A stretch of DNA of 64,000 bases from Bacillota bacterium (lineage in GTDB: Bacteria; Bacillota; Clostridia; Lachnospirales; Lachnospiraceae). Of the stretch, positions 45,251-55,200 are shown in pieces (within the stretch, counting starts at the first letter, position 1; each line of letters starts with the position of its first letter). The stretch is taken from assembly GCA_023437365.1 (NCBI GenBank), contig JAEZGK010000077.1, positions 62,001-126,000 on the forward strand, written 5' to 3'. The notes below the pieces were generated by a model. That model saw only the letters and a program-made list of their open reading frames with translations, made no database searches and was not told the origin of the DNA. The translations under genes and the position numbers were made by a program.

Positions 45251-47486
45251 AACTCAATTCCTCCTCTGATAATTGGGAAGAAGCAATCTGCTGATATACT
45301 TCGCAATTCTTTAATAGCTCTCTATGGGTTCCTTTCCCTACGATGTGTCCGTCATCCAGTACAAGGATTTGCTCTGCATTCATGATGGTACTGATACGCT
45401 GTGCGACAATCAGGACGGTACTGTCGGAAAGCTCCTCCTTCAGAGTCTTTCGAAGCTTCGCATCTGTCTTATAATCCAGAGCTGAAAAGCTGTCATCAAA
45501 TATATAGAGTTCCGGTTTTCTGGCAATTGCCCGGGCAATAGAAAGTCTCTGCTTCTGACCACCGGATACATTCGTTCCTCCTTGGGAAATCGGAGCTTCA
45601 TAGCCCTCCGACTTGCCCTCGATGAATTCCTCGGCTTGTGCTATTCTTGCGGCAAGCTTTACCTCCTCCGTTGAGGCTTTTGGAGCACCGAACTTGATAT
45701 TAGATTCTATGGTTCCGGTGAATAGGGTACCCTTCTGAGGGATGTAACCGAGTTTTTCGCGGAGGGTATGTTGTTTTAGCTTTGTAATATCTGTTCCATT
45801 CAGTAGAATCGTACCGCCTGTGGCATCGTAAAATCTGGGGATCAGATTAATCAGGGTTGATTTTCCGCTGCCCGTACTGCCTATGATAGCAGTTGTTTCA
45901 CCGGGTTTGGCTGTAAAGCTGATATCGGAAAGTACATCCGCCTCCGCATTCGGATAACGGAAGGAAACATTTTTGAACTCCAGTAATCCATGATAAGACG
46001 AATTCATTGGCTGTTCTGTCGCGGGGTCTGAAATTGTTGTATTTGTTTTCAATATTTCATCAATACGACCTGCAGAAACTGCTGCACGGGGGTAGATGAT
46101 GGAGATCATCGTAAGCATCAGGAAGGACATGATGATTTGCATCGTGTATTGGATAAATGCGATCATATCCCCGACCTGCATTGAGCCGGCATCGATCTTA
46201 TGCGCTCCAACCCAGATGATCAGGATGGAAGTTAAGTTCATCAGGAGCATCAGGATCGGGAAGAGAAAGGTCATGACACGGCTGACAAAGAGCGTGTTTT
46301 TGGTCAAATCAACATTGGCTTTATCAAATCTTTTCTCCTCATACTTAACGGTACTGAACGCACGGATAACCGGAAGACCAGTAATGATTTCACGCATAAC
46401 CAGGTTGATGCGGTCAATCAGCTTCTGCATCAGTTTAAACTTCGGCATTGCCACGATTAGAAGAATGCCCATCAGAAGCAGGATTGCAGCTACACTGAGG
46501 ATTAATATCCAGGACATGGATACATTGGTGTTGACAATCTTAAGGATACCGCCGATTGCCAGGATAGGAGCGTAAATAACGATTCTTATCAGAATAACAA
46601 TCAGGTTCTGCACCTGTTGGATGTCATTGGTACTTCTGGTGATCAGGGAAGCAGTGGAGAACTGATCCATCTCTCTGTTGGAGAAGGACAGTACCTTGCT
46701 AAATACATTGCTTCGTAAGTCCCGGCCCATTTTAGCTGCTACTCTGGAGGCGCAGAAGGTTACCAGAATGGAAGCAATCATTGCAGCAAGCGCAATTCCT
46801 ATCATCTTTAGTCCGACGATCAGCAGATAATTCGTCTGGATACGATTGATATTTATACCGATTGCCTGATACTCGGCTTTAATATAGGCTCCCGCGCTTG
46901 CAGTCATAATCATAGAGGATAAGGCTTCTGTCTGCTTTCTGATACCTGTTACCAAGGCGGATTTATTTTCCGCCGGTAGCATGGACAAAATAGCAAAGAT
47001 ATCTGAGTTACCCTGAGTCAGCTGCTTCGGAAGAATAGCCAGTACCTTTTCCTGCATCGCTTGTGATGAGGCATTGTCTCCTTCAAAGGCAAGTACCAGT
47101 ATCATGGGAACGGACAGGGCAGCTGCAACAGAGGCCTCCTCCTCTCCGTCCCAGAGCAGAAGTGTCTCTGAGCTTAAGGCAGGATATTTGTCCAGATAAT
47201 CCTTCCATTCCTGATCCGTGGTGTTATCCTGGGTGAGGGGGGAGAAGTGGGGAGATACAATGTTTTTCTCTTCCTCTGTCATAAACAGAGTCAATCGATC
47301 CATCTCGGATTGACGGATTACTGTTGGGACAGTATCGTTGATACCATTCTTGCCGATACCGACATTAATGATATCGGATGTATAGGTAGGCAGGGACAAA
47401 TCGCAGGCTGCCTGTAATATCAAAAGGAACACAACAAACATCAGCACTGCGTTCGACTTTCTCATAAATTTAAGTAGCTTAAGCAT
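45243..47486 (-). CDS. ABC transporter, fused permease-ATPase, degenerate half
   Basis: A 747-residue half-transporter with a large loop of about 170 residues between the first two helices (from SDIINVGIGKNGINDTVP). The ATPase has Walker A GSTGSGKST near 540 and signature NVSGGQKQRLS. Its Walker B reads YIFDDSFSALD, with Asp where the catalytic Glu normally stands. With the partner gene it forms a heterodimer holding one weak and one active ATP site. A MarR gene precedes it by 39 nt. Confidence 0.92.
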   Translation of the reverse strand: MLKLLKFMRKSNAVLMFVVFLLILQAACDLSLPTYTSDIINVGIGKNGINDTVPTVIRQSEMDRLTLFMTEEEKNIVSPHFSPLTQDNTTDQEWKDYLDKYPALSSETLLLWDGEEEASVAAALSVPMILVLAFEGDNASSQAMQEKVLAILPKQLTQGNSDIFAILSMLPAENKSALVTGIRKQTEALSSMIMTASAGAYIKAEYQAIGININRIQTNYLLIVGLKMIGIALAAMIASILVTFCASRVAAKMGRDLRSNVFSKVLSFSNREMDQFSTASLITRSTNDIQQVQNLIVILIRIVIYAPILAIGGILKIVNTNVSMSWILILSVAAILLLMGILLIVAMPKFKLMQKLIDRINLVMREIITGLPVIRAFSTVKYEEKRFDKANVDLTKNTLFVSRVMTFLFPILMLLMNLTSILIIWVGAHKIDAGSMQVGDMIAFIQYTMQIIMSFLMLTMISIIYPRAAVSAGRIDEILKTNTTISDPATEQPMNSSYHGLLEFKNVSFRYPNAEADVLSDISFTAKPGETTAIIGSTGSGKSTLINLIPRFYDATGGTILLNGTDITKLKQHTLREKLGYIPQKGTLFTGTIESNIKFGAPKASTEEVKLAARIAQAEEFIEGKSEGYEAPISQGGTNVSGGQKQRLSIARAIARKPELYIFDDSFSALDYKTDAKLRKTLKEELSDSTVLIVAQRISTIMNAEQILVLDDGHIVGKGTHRELLKNCEVYQQIASSQLSEEELSYE

Positions 47487-47525
47487 ATAAATTCCTTTCT
47501 TAATAGAATGAGGTATTAGGATATT

Positions 47526-47948
47526 TTATTTCAGATTGTTTCGTGCTTTTTCTATCAGCAGCAGTAGGGTATGCAGCTCCTCCTCGCTAAAGCCCTGAAA
47601 GAGCTCATCAGTCATTTTCTCAATTAAATCATCGGAATGCTCAGCGAACCTTCGTCCTTCCTGCGTAAGATAGACGCGTAAGATACGTTTATCCGCTTCA
47701 TCCGGCACCCGATAAACTAAATTGTGGGCTTCCAGCTTGTTTAGCATACCTGTAATCGTAGCAGGTTTCACACAGTTCTTACTTGACAATTCCTTCTGGG
47801 TTATTCCCTCGTGAGCTTTGATCAGAGAGAGTAATTTTGGCTGACCGGGATAGACGTGTTTATCCCCCACCTTATGATAAGTACGTTGATGCAGTAGCTT
47901 CATAATTTCTGAGAAAGCTCCCAGAAGCTGTTTTACCTCAGCTTTCAT
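47526..47948 (-). CDS. MarR-family regulator of the ABC exporter
   Basis: A 140-residue protein with the winged helix ITQKELSSKNCVKPATITGMLNKLEAHNLVYRVPDEADKRILRVYLT, typical MarR. It is the first gene of a unit with the two ABC genes. A perfect 20-bp palindrome lies 71 nt upstream of its start, a likely operator for autorepression. The ligand is probably an exported compound. Confidence 0.9.
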   Translation of the reverse strand: MKAEVKQLLGAFSEIMKLLHQRTYHKVGDKHVYPGQPKLLSLIKAHEGITQKELSSKNCVKPATITGMLNKLEAHNLVYRVPDEADKRILRVYLTQEGRRFAEHSDDLIEKMTDELFQGFSEEELHTLLLLIEKARNNLK

Positions 47949-48018
47949 TATTTCCGATATCTCCTCCTTAAATCAATTTCCTTCAAAACACTTGTATTAA
48001 TATTCCTTCCTGTCAAAA

Positions 48019-48038
48019 TTAATTAGGTACCTAATTAA
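48019..48038. promoter_or_regulatory. MarR operator, perfect 20-bp palindrome
   Basis: TTAATTAGGTACCTAATTAA is a perfect palindrome, upstream of the minus-strand marR-ABC-ABC unit. Confidence 0.75.
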
Positions 48039-48284
48039 ATAATAGAATGTATTATAACATATGGGAAATATATGTCAATCACTATAATTCTTAATTTTTT
48101 CATAAGCTTGTGAAGAAGCGTGTAAGAAACATGAGTCAGTAATGAAGTATTGGTTAGAAGAAATACTTGTCAAAGATTAAGTAAAAAAACGTGAACAAAT
48201 TGAAGTTATAATAAAAAGAAGAAACAATCAAAGAGAAGGATAAATCAAAGAAGAATTTAGTAAGAAGAAGGACTCAATAAAATA

Positions 48285-48351
48285 AGGGTATCTGAATTTC
48301 ACCTTATGCACTAAATCAGTAATCTATGCTATCGCGGTGAAATTCATACCC
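48285..48351 (-). terminator. Terminator of the minus-strand membrane gene
   Basis: GGGTATCTGAATTTCACC (from 48286) pairs with GGTGAAATTCATACCC (ending near 48350) with two mismatches. On the minus strand it runs into TTATTTTATT. The rest of 48039-48379 is A-rich with no gene seen. Confidence 0.65.
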
Positions 48352-48379
48352 CTCTTCTTTAGACGAATAGTTGTTTGTA

Positions 48380-49066
48380 TTATAAACCATGTCTGATGAC
48401 GGTAACAGTACTCTTATCATTAAACAATTCGTATTTCACATCCTCGAACTGCCATTTTGCCGGCGGGAAGCTGTACAGTGCTTCGGTGTTCAGTGTGTCA
48501 ATTATAATCTGCTGGTTTACATTCAAAGTGTTTGAATAGTTGTGTGTATGATATTTTGGTTCAAATTCATAACACGATATTCCAGTATATTTACTTAACG
48601 CTTCAGGCAGATATACGCGTATGCCGAATTCATTATCATAAAAGCTGTAACTTTTTAATACCAGGCTTACATCAATTATGGTGGTACCATTCACTTGACT
48701 AAGAGAAATTTCTGAATCTTTTATATCCACAGAATGAACGCCGCCCCTCGCGGCAGTATAATAAGCTATCCTGGCGAAATCAATGGTCAAATTCATTAAG
48801 GGGATAATGATCAGAAGGATATATATTAGACCTAGGATTCTCATATGTCTTCGAAATCGCTCGGTAGTCATAACACCATAAATTCCTATGATAAACATAG
48901 CCAGTAATATGATATTTGCAGGGTAAAGGATACTGCTGTCGAGGTGTATGGGGCGAATAATATATTGGAGGATCGAGTAGGAATCATGTGGCAGCGGATA
49001 GCGCAATGCTACGGCTAAGAAAATCACACCTAAGTTTATCATTAATCTTCTATCATCTTTTTTCAT
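48380..49066 (-). CDS. Hypothetical membrane protein
   Basis: A 228-residue protein with about three membrane helices in its first half (MINLGVIFLAVALRYPL, ANIILLAMFIIGIYGV, ILGLIYILLIIIPLM), then a soluble part of about 120 residues rich in beta strand (GTTIIDVSLVLKSYSFYDNEFGIRVYLP), which should face outside. I do not recognise the family. ATG 49066 after GGGAGGGAG is preferred to the longer frame from 49123. It is monocistronic, with a terminator downstream. Confidence 0.65.
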   Translation of the reverse strand: MKKDDRRLMINLGVIFLAVALRYPLPHDSYSILQYIIRPIHLDSSILYPANIILLAMFIIGIYGVMTTERFRRHMRILGLIYILLIIIPLMNLTIDFARIAYYTAARGGVHSVDIKDSEISLSQVNGTTIIDVSLVLKSYSFYDNEFGIRVYLPEALSKYTGISCYEFEPKYHTHNYSNTLNVNQQIIIDTLNTEALYSFPPAKWQFEDVKYELFNDKSTVTVIRHGL

Positions 49067-49321
49067 GAATACTCCCTCCCTTCTATAATTGCGGATGTAG
49101 TACCTCATAACAGCTTCGAGCACTTGCTATTATACAGTATAATACTGGAGATTACCACAGAATGTTTTCTAGGGAGCTTGACTTACCTATGGATATAAAG
49201 AATTCAGAGCCTTACCGGTTGCGGATTTTATTAGGGCGTGGTAATATAAGGAAATCATTGTGTCTGCTAATCAGACATTTTAGGATATACGCATAGATAT
49301 ATACAGAAAATAGGGGGAAAT

Positions 49322-50284
49322 ATGGACGGAGAAAGGTTTGTAATGGATGATAGGAAATTAATTAAGAAGGATGTCAATTTATTTATCGGAGGACTTTTCC
49401 TGTATTTACTCATCGGGTTGATCGCCTTCCTGATTTATTCAATTGGTTATGTGGTAATAGGAATTTTCGTAAAAGGAGAAACCATAACTGCATTATCTGC
49501 AGCAATAGTCAAGGATATGACAGAGACAGGCATTCCTTATCTGATCAATATTATATTTGGAATTCCGATTTTATTTCTACTCTTTCAGAGAGTAGTACGT
49601 AAAAAACTGACGGAAATCAACAAAGCAATGCATTGGTCGGATTTTTTTATGCTGCTTTGCTGCTTTATGAGCGTACAGGTTGTCAGTCTGCTGATCGACA
49701 CCGGGGCAGAAAAGCTATTTAATCAGTTTGGTTATACGCTCCGCAGTGCAATCGAGAGTGCCAGTTCACAAAGTACAACAATATCCATGTTTCTCTATGC
49801 TTCTATCCTTGGACCGATTGTTGAGGAGATTATCTTCCGTGGACTTGTGATGAGAGGTTTAGAGAGATATGGGAAACAGTTGGCAATTGTAGTTTCAGCT
49901 ATCATTTTCGGAGCTTATCATGGTAATCTTGTACAAGGGATCTTTGCATTTTTTGTAGGCGTTGTTCTTGGGTATGTTACGATGGAATATTCCCTTAAGT
50001 GGGCTATAATACTTCATGTGATTAATAATTGCCTGTTCAATGATCTGCTGTCTTTTGCTGTATCCGGATTAAATTCTGCGACACAGACGATGATATTCTT
50101 ATTCATTGAAGGATTTTTCGGGCTAAGCACATTGGTAATCGTTACAATAAAACGCAAGGAGATTGCTGCGTTTTTCAAGGCAAACAAGGCCTTTGGGTTA
50201 AAGCATGCTTTGAGCTCCTTCGGAATGATCGCCTTCCTGATCGTAATGTTCCTGCTTTCGCTGACAGGGATAGAAAAAATATAG
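49322..50284 (+). CDS. CPBP-family intramembrane metalloprotease
   Basis: A 320-residue membrane protein with about eight helices. All CPBP motifs are present: PIVEEIIFRGLVMRGL (EExxxR) near residue 165, FGAYHGNL (FxxxH) near 198, and a late HVINN. These proteases are CAAX-like prenyl endopeptidases or act in bacteriocin or signalling immunity. The substrate is unknown. GGGGG precedes ATG 49322; ATG 49346 is a second choice. Confidence 0.88.
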   Translation: MDGERFVMDDRKLIKKDVNLFIGGLFLYLLIGLIAFLIYSIGYVVIGIFVKGETITALSAAIVKDMTETGIPYLINIIFGIPILFLLFQRVVRKKLTEINKAMHWSDFFMLLCCFMSVQVVSLLIDTGAEKLFNQFGYTLRSAIESASSQSTTISMFLYASILGPIVEEIIFRGLVMRGLERYGKQLAIVVSAIIFGAYHGNLVQGIFAFFVGVVLGYVTMEYSLKWAIILHVINNCLFNDLLSFAVSGLNSATQTMIFLFIEGFFGLSTLVIVTIKRKEIAAFFKANKAFGLKHALSSFGMIAFLIVMFLLSLTGIEKI

Positions 50285-50325
50285 CTACCCAAAACAATGT
50301 TCGATAAAAGCAAATCATAAATAGA

Positions 50326-50353
50326 TTGCTTACATTAATATAACTGATATAAT
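50326..50353 (+). promoter_or_regulatory. fosX promoter
   Basis: TTGCTT (50326-50331), a 16-nt spacer, then TATAAT (50348-50353), 77 nt before the gene. Confidence 0.6.
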
Positions 50354-50430
50354 AAAGCAATCAATAAATAAGTATTGTAATTTAAGCAGGAGCAGAAAAT
50401 CTATATTAGATTGAAATGGAGAAAAATAGT

Positions 50431-50838
50431 ATGATTTCTGGATTAAGCCATATCACATTAATAGTCAATAATTTAAAGAGAACAACAGAATTCTTAGAGA
50501 AAATATTTGAAGCAAGAGAAGTCTATTCAAGTGGAGATGAGACCTTTTCATTTTCAAAAGAAAAATTCTTTCTTATTAATGGTTTATGGATTTGCATTAT
50601 GGAAGGTAAGCCACTAGTAGAGCGTACATATAATCATATCGCCTTTAAGATACCAGACAGTTGTTTTGACGAATTTCTTAAACGAGTTAAGGATAGTGGG
50701 GCAGAAATATTACCAGAGCGTTCGCGTGTAGAAGGCGAAGGGCGCTCAATATATTTTTATGATTATGATAATCATCTATTTGAATTGCATACTGGGACTC
50801 TCGAGGAGAGATTAGAACGATATTCAAAAGGGAAATAA
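50431..50838 (+). CDS. fosX: FosX-type fosfomycin resistance hydrolase
   Basis: A vicinal oxygen chelate fold protein of 135 residues. It is very close in pattern to FosX: MISGLSHITLIVNNLKRTTEF, SSGDETFSFSKEKFF, NGLWICIMEG, ERTYNHIAFKI and EGRSIYFYDYDNHLFELH. The metal ligands His (near 7), His (near 67) and Glu (near 117) are in place. FosX adds water to the fosfomycin epoxide with Mn(II). ATG 50431 after GGAG is preferred to 50416. The gene is richer in A/T than its neighbours, which may hint at transfer. A related VOC enzyme is the alternative. Confidence 0.88.
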   Translation: MISGLSHITLIVNNLKRTTEFLEKIFEAREVYSSGDETFSFSKEKFFLINGLWICIMEGKPLVERTYNHIAFKIPDSCFDEFLKRVKDSGAEILPERSRVEGEGRSIYFYDYDNHLFELHTGTLEERLERYSKGK

Positions 50839-50904
50839 AGATCATCCCTCCTTCTATCTCAGTTAGACGGATCTTATTAGCTATCAGAGCTATCAATATG
50901 AAGC

Positions 50905-52002
50905 TTATCTTAAAATCTCCAGCAGGATATTAAGCAGGGCATCATTCGTCTCCGGTGTCATGAAGCAGAAGCGTATGAACTTGTTATTCAGGAAGGGAAA
51001 GGTGGAACAATCCCTGATCATCAAGCCCTTTCGGATGGCTGCCTCAAATAAATCCATGGAGGTTACCTCCTCCTTTAAGAGCTTCACCAGGATGAAATTA
51101 GCCGTCGGAGGATAATATTTTACATTACTGCAGCTATCCAGCAGCTTGCAGATACGAGCCCGTTCCTGGGCAATCAGGGAACGGGTTGCTTTTATATAAT
51201 CCTCATCCGTGAACATGATTTCACCTGCTATGGCCGCCAGACTGTTGATGGTCCAGGGGTTTTTGCGCTGGTCAAGCTCCTTAATCAAATCAGTATTTCC
51301 GCAGATGGCATAACCAAGGCGAAGTCCCGGGGCAGCAAAGAATTTGGAGATACCACGCAGGATAATCACATTATTATAATAGCCAGTCAAAGGAGCTGAG
51401 GTTATCTTTGAGATATCCTCAACAAACTCCACATAGGTCTCGTCAATCATGACAAAGATGCCTTTCTGCTTGCAGATATCCAGGATTTTGCGCATATCAT
51501 TTCTGGTAATGGCTGAGGAGGTAGGATTATTCGGATTGCAGATGACCAGAAGATCCACATCAGAGGTCAGCTCCTCCTCCAGGGAAGGGATAACCAGTGT
51601 GAAATTATTCTCTTCCTCCAGGCGGTAGTATCGGGTGGTTCCGCCGCCGAGTGATATCTCACGCTCATATTCTGAGTAAGTAGGACCTATAATCAATGCC
51701 TTTTTCGGATGCTTAATCTGGATAAACAGGGAGATTAACTCCGTGGAGCCGTTGCCCACAAGGATATTCTCAATATCTGTATGCACATAGTTGGCTATCT
51801 TTTTGCGAAGAGAGGTATATTCCCGGTCGGGATAGCTCATGATTGCATCGACCCGTTCGGACAGAGTAGTCTTTAGCTTCGGTGAGATACCAAGCGGATT
51901 GACATTGGCAGAAAAGCTGATGATATCCTCCTTTTTTATGCCATAAACCTTCTCAATTGTCTCTAAGTCACTTCCGTGAAAATGATCTGAATGCTTAATC
52001 AT
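50905..52002 (-). CDS. PLP aminotransferase of the HisC/CobD type
   Basis: A 365-residue class I/II aminotransferase-fold protein. The N terminus FSANVNPLGISPKLK is shared with CobD-like decarboxylases. The PLP site has ICNPNNPTS, MIDETYVEF and the Schiff-base lysine in RGISKFFAAPGLRLGYA near residue 220. It could be histidinol-phosphate aminotransferase or threonine-phosphate decarboxylase; neither histidine nor cobalamin genes are adjacent. It is monocistronic and divergent from the large operon. Confidence 0.75.
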   Translation of the reverse strand: MIKHSDHFHGSDLETIEKVYGIKKEDIISFSANVNPLGISPKLKTTLSERVDAIMSYPDREYTSLRKKIANYVHTDIENILVGNGSTELISLFIQIKHPKKALIIGPTYSEYEREISLGGGTTRYYRLEEENNFTLVIPSLEEELTSDVDLLVICNPNNPTSSAITRNDMRKILDICKQKGIFVMIDETYVEFVEDISKITSAPLTGYYNNVIILRGISKFFAAPGLRLGYAICGNTDLIKELDQRKNPWTINSLAAIAGEIMFTDEDYIKATRSLIAQERARICKLLDSCSNVKYYPPTANFILVKLLKEEVTSMDLFEAAIRKGLMIRDCSTFPFLNNKFIRFCFMTPETNDALLNILLEILR

Positions 52003-52259
52003 GTAATACCCTCCTGATTTATGATAAATACTGGATTTTTTTTTATTATTGAATTATAATGTCGATAAGTGGTAATGAGTAAACGTATGCAAGCTTACGT
52101 TAACAAGCTTGTTTGTAAATTTTGATTGGGGCTATAATCAGGAACATGCTTTATGTTCATGATAAATATTATATCTAATATTTTTTAAAATGCAAATATA
52201 TTAAAGTTTCAAGAGGATATTGTTTCCGAACCGGTAAAATAACAGCTTGGGGTGATAGA

Positions 52260-55200
52260 TTGAAGGATAAGATCGAGCAGTTTTCAAAGGGGAATTTTGA
52301 ATATGAGCTTCCTTTTATATGCCTGACCGACGAGGAAATAAGGATCACAGTAGAAGCGGGCAAGATATATGAAGGTAGCTTTATCATCAGCAACAGTACC
52401 GAGCGTAGGATGGAGGGAAGAGTCTACTCCTCCAGTCGTCTGTTACAGATAAAGACACCTTCCTTTTGCGAGGCCGCCAACACGATTCATTATTCCTTTG
52501 ATGCAACATTTTTGAAGGCAGGAGAAGCTTTAGAGGGAGACGTCTGCATCGTCAGTGACTGCGGTGAAAAGACGCTTCCTTTTTATGTTCAGGTAGAGAT
52601 AGCAAGTGTAACGACCTCTTTGGGAAAAATAAAGGATTTATTTCAATTTACTAATCTTGCCAGAATGGATTGGTCGGAAGCAAAGAAGGTATTTAAACAG
52701 GAAGATTTTGAGACAATCTTCTTGGCGAATGAAGAGCGGTATCGATATATTTACAGATATTTGATCAAAAGTCTTTCGACAAGCCAGGCTCTGGAGGAGT
52801 TTCTGATTGCGATACATAAAAAAGCAATGATTCGCCTGGTGGTAGATAAGACTCAGGTGGATTATGTGGTATATGACGAGGGGATAACAGATCGGATTAC
52901 ACTGACCAAGGATCATTGGGGATTTGCTGAAATCAGAGTCAGCACAGATGCTGCATTTATCCAGTTGGAGCAGAAATTTCTGTGGGCAGACCGTTTTATC
53001 GGCAATACCAATCAGGTTTCCTTCTCTATTGATCAGGGATTGTTACAGGCCGGTAATAATTTTGGACATATCTGGATAAAGACGGCCTATCAAACAATTA
53101 CCATTGAGGTCAGATGTAAATGTCATAAAGAGAGAAAGAGGATTTTGAAGCATCGAGTACAGCAGAAGCTGGAATTCGGGATGATGGCTAATTATCTGAA
53201 TCTTCGTCTGGACCGTATAGACTTAATTCATTATATTGAAGAGACAGAGTCGATTCTGAATGAACTGACAGACAATCCAAATAGTATATTGAAAGAGCTG
53301 TTAAAGACACATCTGGCAATTATCTCAGGAAAGACAAAGCTTGCAGAAGAACTGCTTGGGGACTTTGCGTTGAGCGAAGCCATGTTGAAACGCAGGTCGG
53401 TCTACGAGTACTGCGCATATCTGTATCTTAAGGCTCTGTTTTATAAAGAAGAGGGAGCCATAAAGGATGCGGCTGAGACAATCCGTTTTTACTATGAGAA
53501 CGGTAATACAGATTGGAGAATCCTCTGGTTTCTGCTGAATATGGACAGCGACTATTCGAAAGCAGCCGGAAAGAAGCTGAATGACATCAAGGAGCAGTTT
53601 GAAGCCGGCTGCCACAGTCCAATCCTGTATTATGAGGCTGTTTGCACCCTCAATCAGGAACCAGTATTGCTGCGGGATTTGGGTGAATTTGAGATACAGA
53701 CAATGAATTACGGCATCAAGAACTGGATCATATCTAAGGAACTAGCCGGGCAATACACCTATCTGGCTAATAAAAGAAAAGGCTTCCATCCGATTATCTT
53801 TCAGGGCTTGGTTAAGCTGTATGATGAATTTGATGATCCGGAGATGCTTTCTGCCATCTGCTGCCTTCTGATTAAAGGAATGAAGAAGGAAGAAAAATAC
53901 TTTGAGTGGTATCGCCTCGGTGTAGATTCGCAGCTTCGAATCACAGAGCTTTATGAATACTACATGTATTCGGTAAGCCCTGCCATGGAAGAACCCTTGG
54001 CAGTACCGGTACTCTTGTATTTTATCTATAACAGTAATTTAAGTGATACGAAGAAAGCATTTTTATATGCTAATATCGTTAAGAATAAGGACAAGAACGA
54101 GTCAATCTACCGTACATATTTGAAACGCATGGAAATCTTTGCGACAAAAGCGCTGGAGCTGCATCAGATTAACCGGGACCTGGCTGTCCTTTATAAAGAA
54201 TTTCTGAATAAAAATTCACTGAACGCAGAATTGGCAAGGCATTTGCCCTATGTGCTTTATCGCCAGGAGCTAGTCTGTCATAATCCCAATATGACCGGCG
54301 TCACAGTGATCCATAAGGAGCTTGGGACAGAAGAAACTCAGATGCTGCTTCAAGGCTGTGCTCAGATCGATCTTTTTACAGGCAATGCAGAAATCTTCCT
54401 TACCGATAGCTTTGGAAATCGATATGTGGAGTCAGTGGATTATACCGTAACGCCCTATCTGGCAGCAGAGGAATATGAAGCCCTCTGTCTGGAATACAGT
54501 AATCATGTTATGCTGCTGCTACACCTATTTGATCGTTATCAGAGCTATCGAATTATCAATGAGAGTGCCATTGCGCTGCGTAAGCAGGTATTACAGATCG
54601 AGGGGCTCACGAAGGAGTATGCAACGGAATGCTGTCAGACGCTTGTCGAATACTACTATGAAAATTATCAGGATGAACAACTGGAGTTTTATTTAAGCCA
54701 GATAGAACTGAGCGCGGTAAAGCCCATGGATCGCATCAGGTATCTGGAGTATATGGTGACCCGTTCCCTATATCATAAGGCAATGGAAGCTCTTAAGAGC
54801 TTTGGTTTTGAGGGAGTGACCATCAACAGGCTGGTAAAGATGTGCTCCAGCTGGATGCTGACACCCGAGGCAGAAGTCGGAAATGACCTGATGGTGAAGC
54901 TGTGCTATTATGTATTCTCCCATAATAAATATGACGAAGCAATACTACGTTATCTGGTAAATTATTACGACGGTGCAACCCGGGAGATGTATGGGCTCTG
55001 GAAAGCAGCGAAGGGCTTTGAGATAAATACGCACCTCCTGGAAGAGCGTCTTCTGACGCAGATGCTTTATACAGAGGGTTATCTGGAGGAGAGCTTCCTG
55101 GTGTTTATCGAGTATTACAGGAATGTCACCAATCATATGCTGGTTCGTGCATATCTATCCTTCTATGCCTATAATTATCTGGTACATCTGCATGTTATCA

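Noticed and set aside
46096..46575. Plus-strand ORF of 159 codons
   Set aside because: It is antisense to the ABC half-transporter at 45243-47486, whose motifs are complete. The shadow protein has no recognisable domain or ribosome site.
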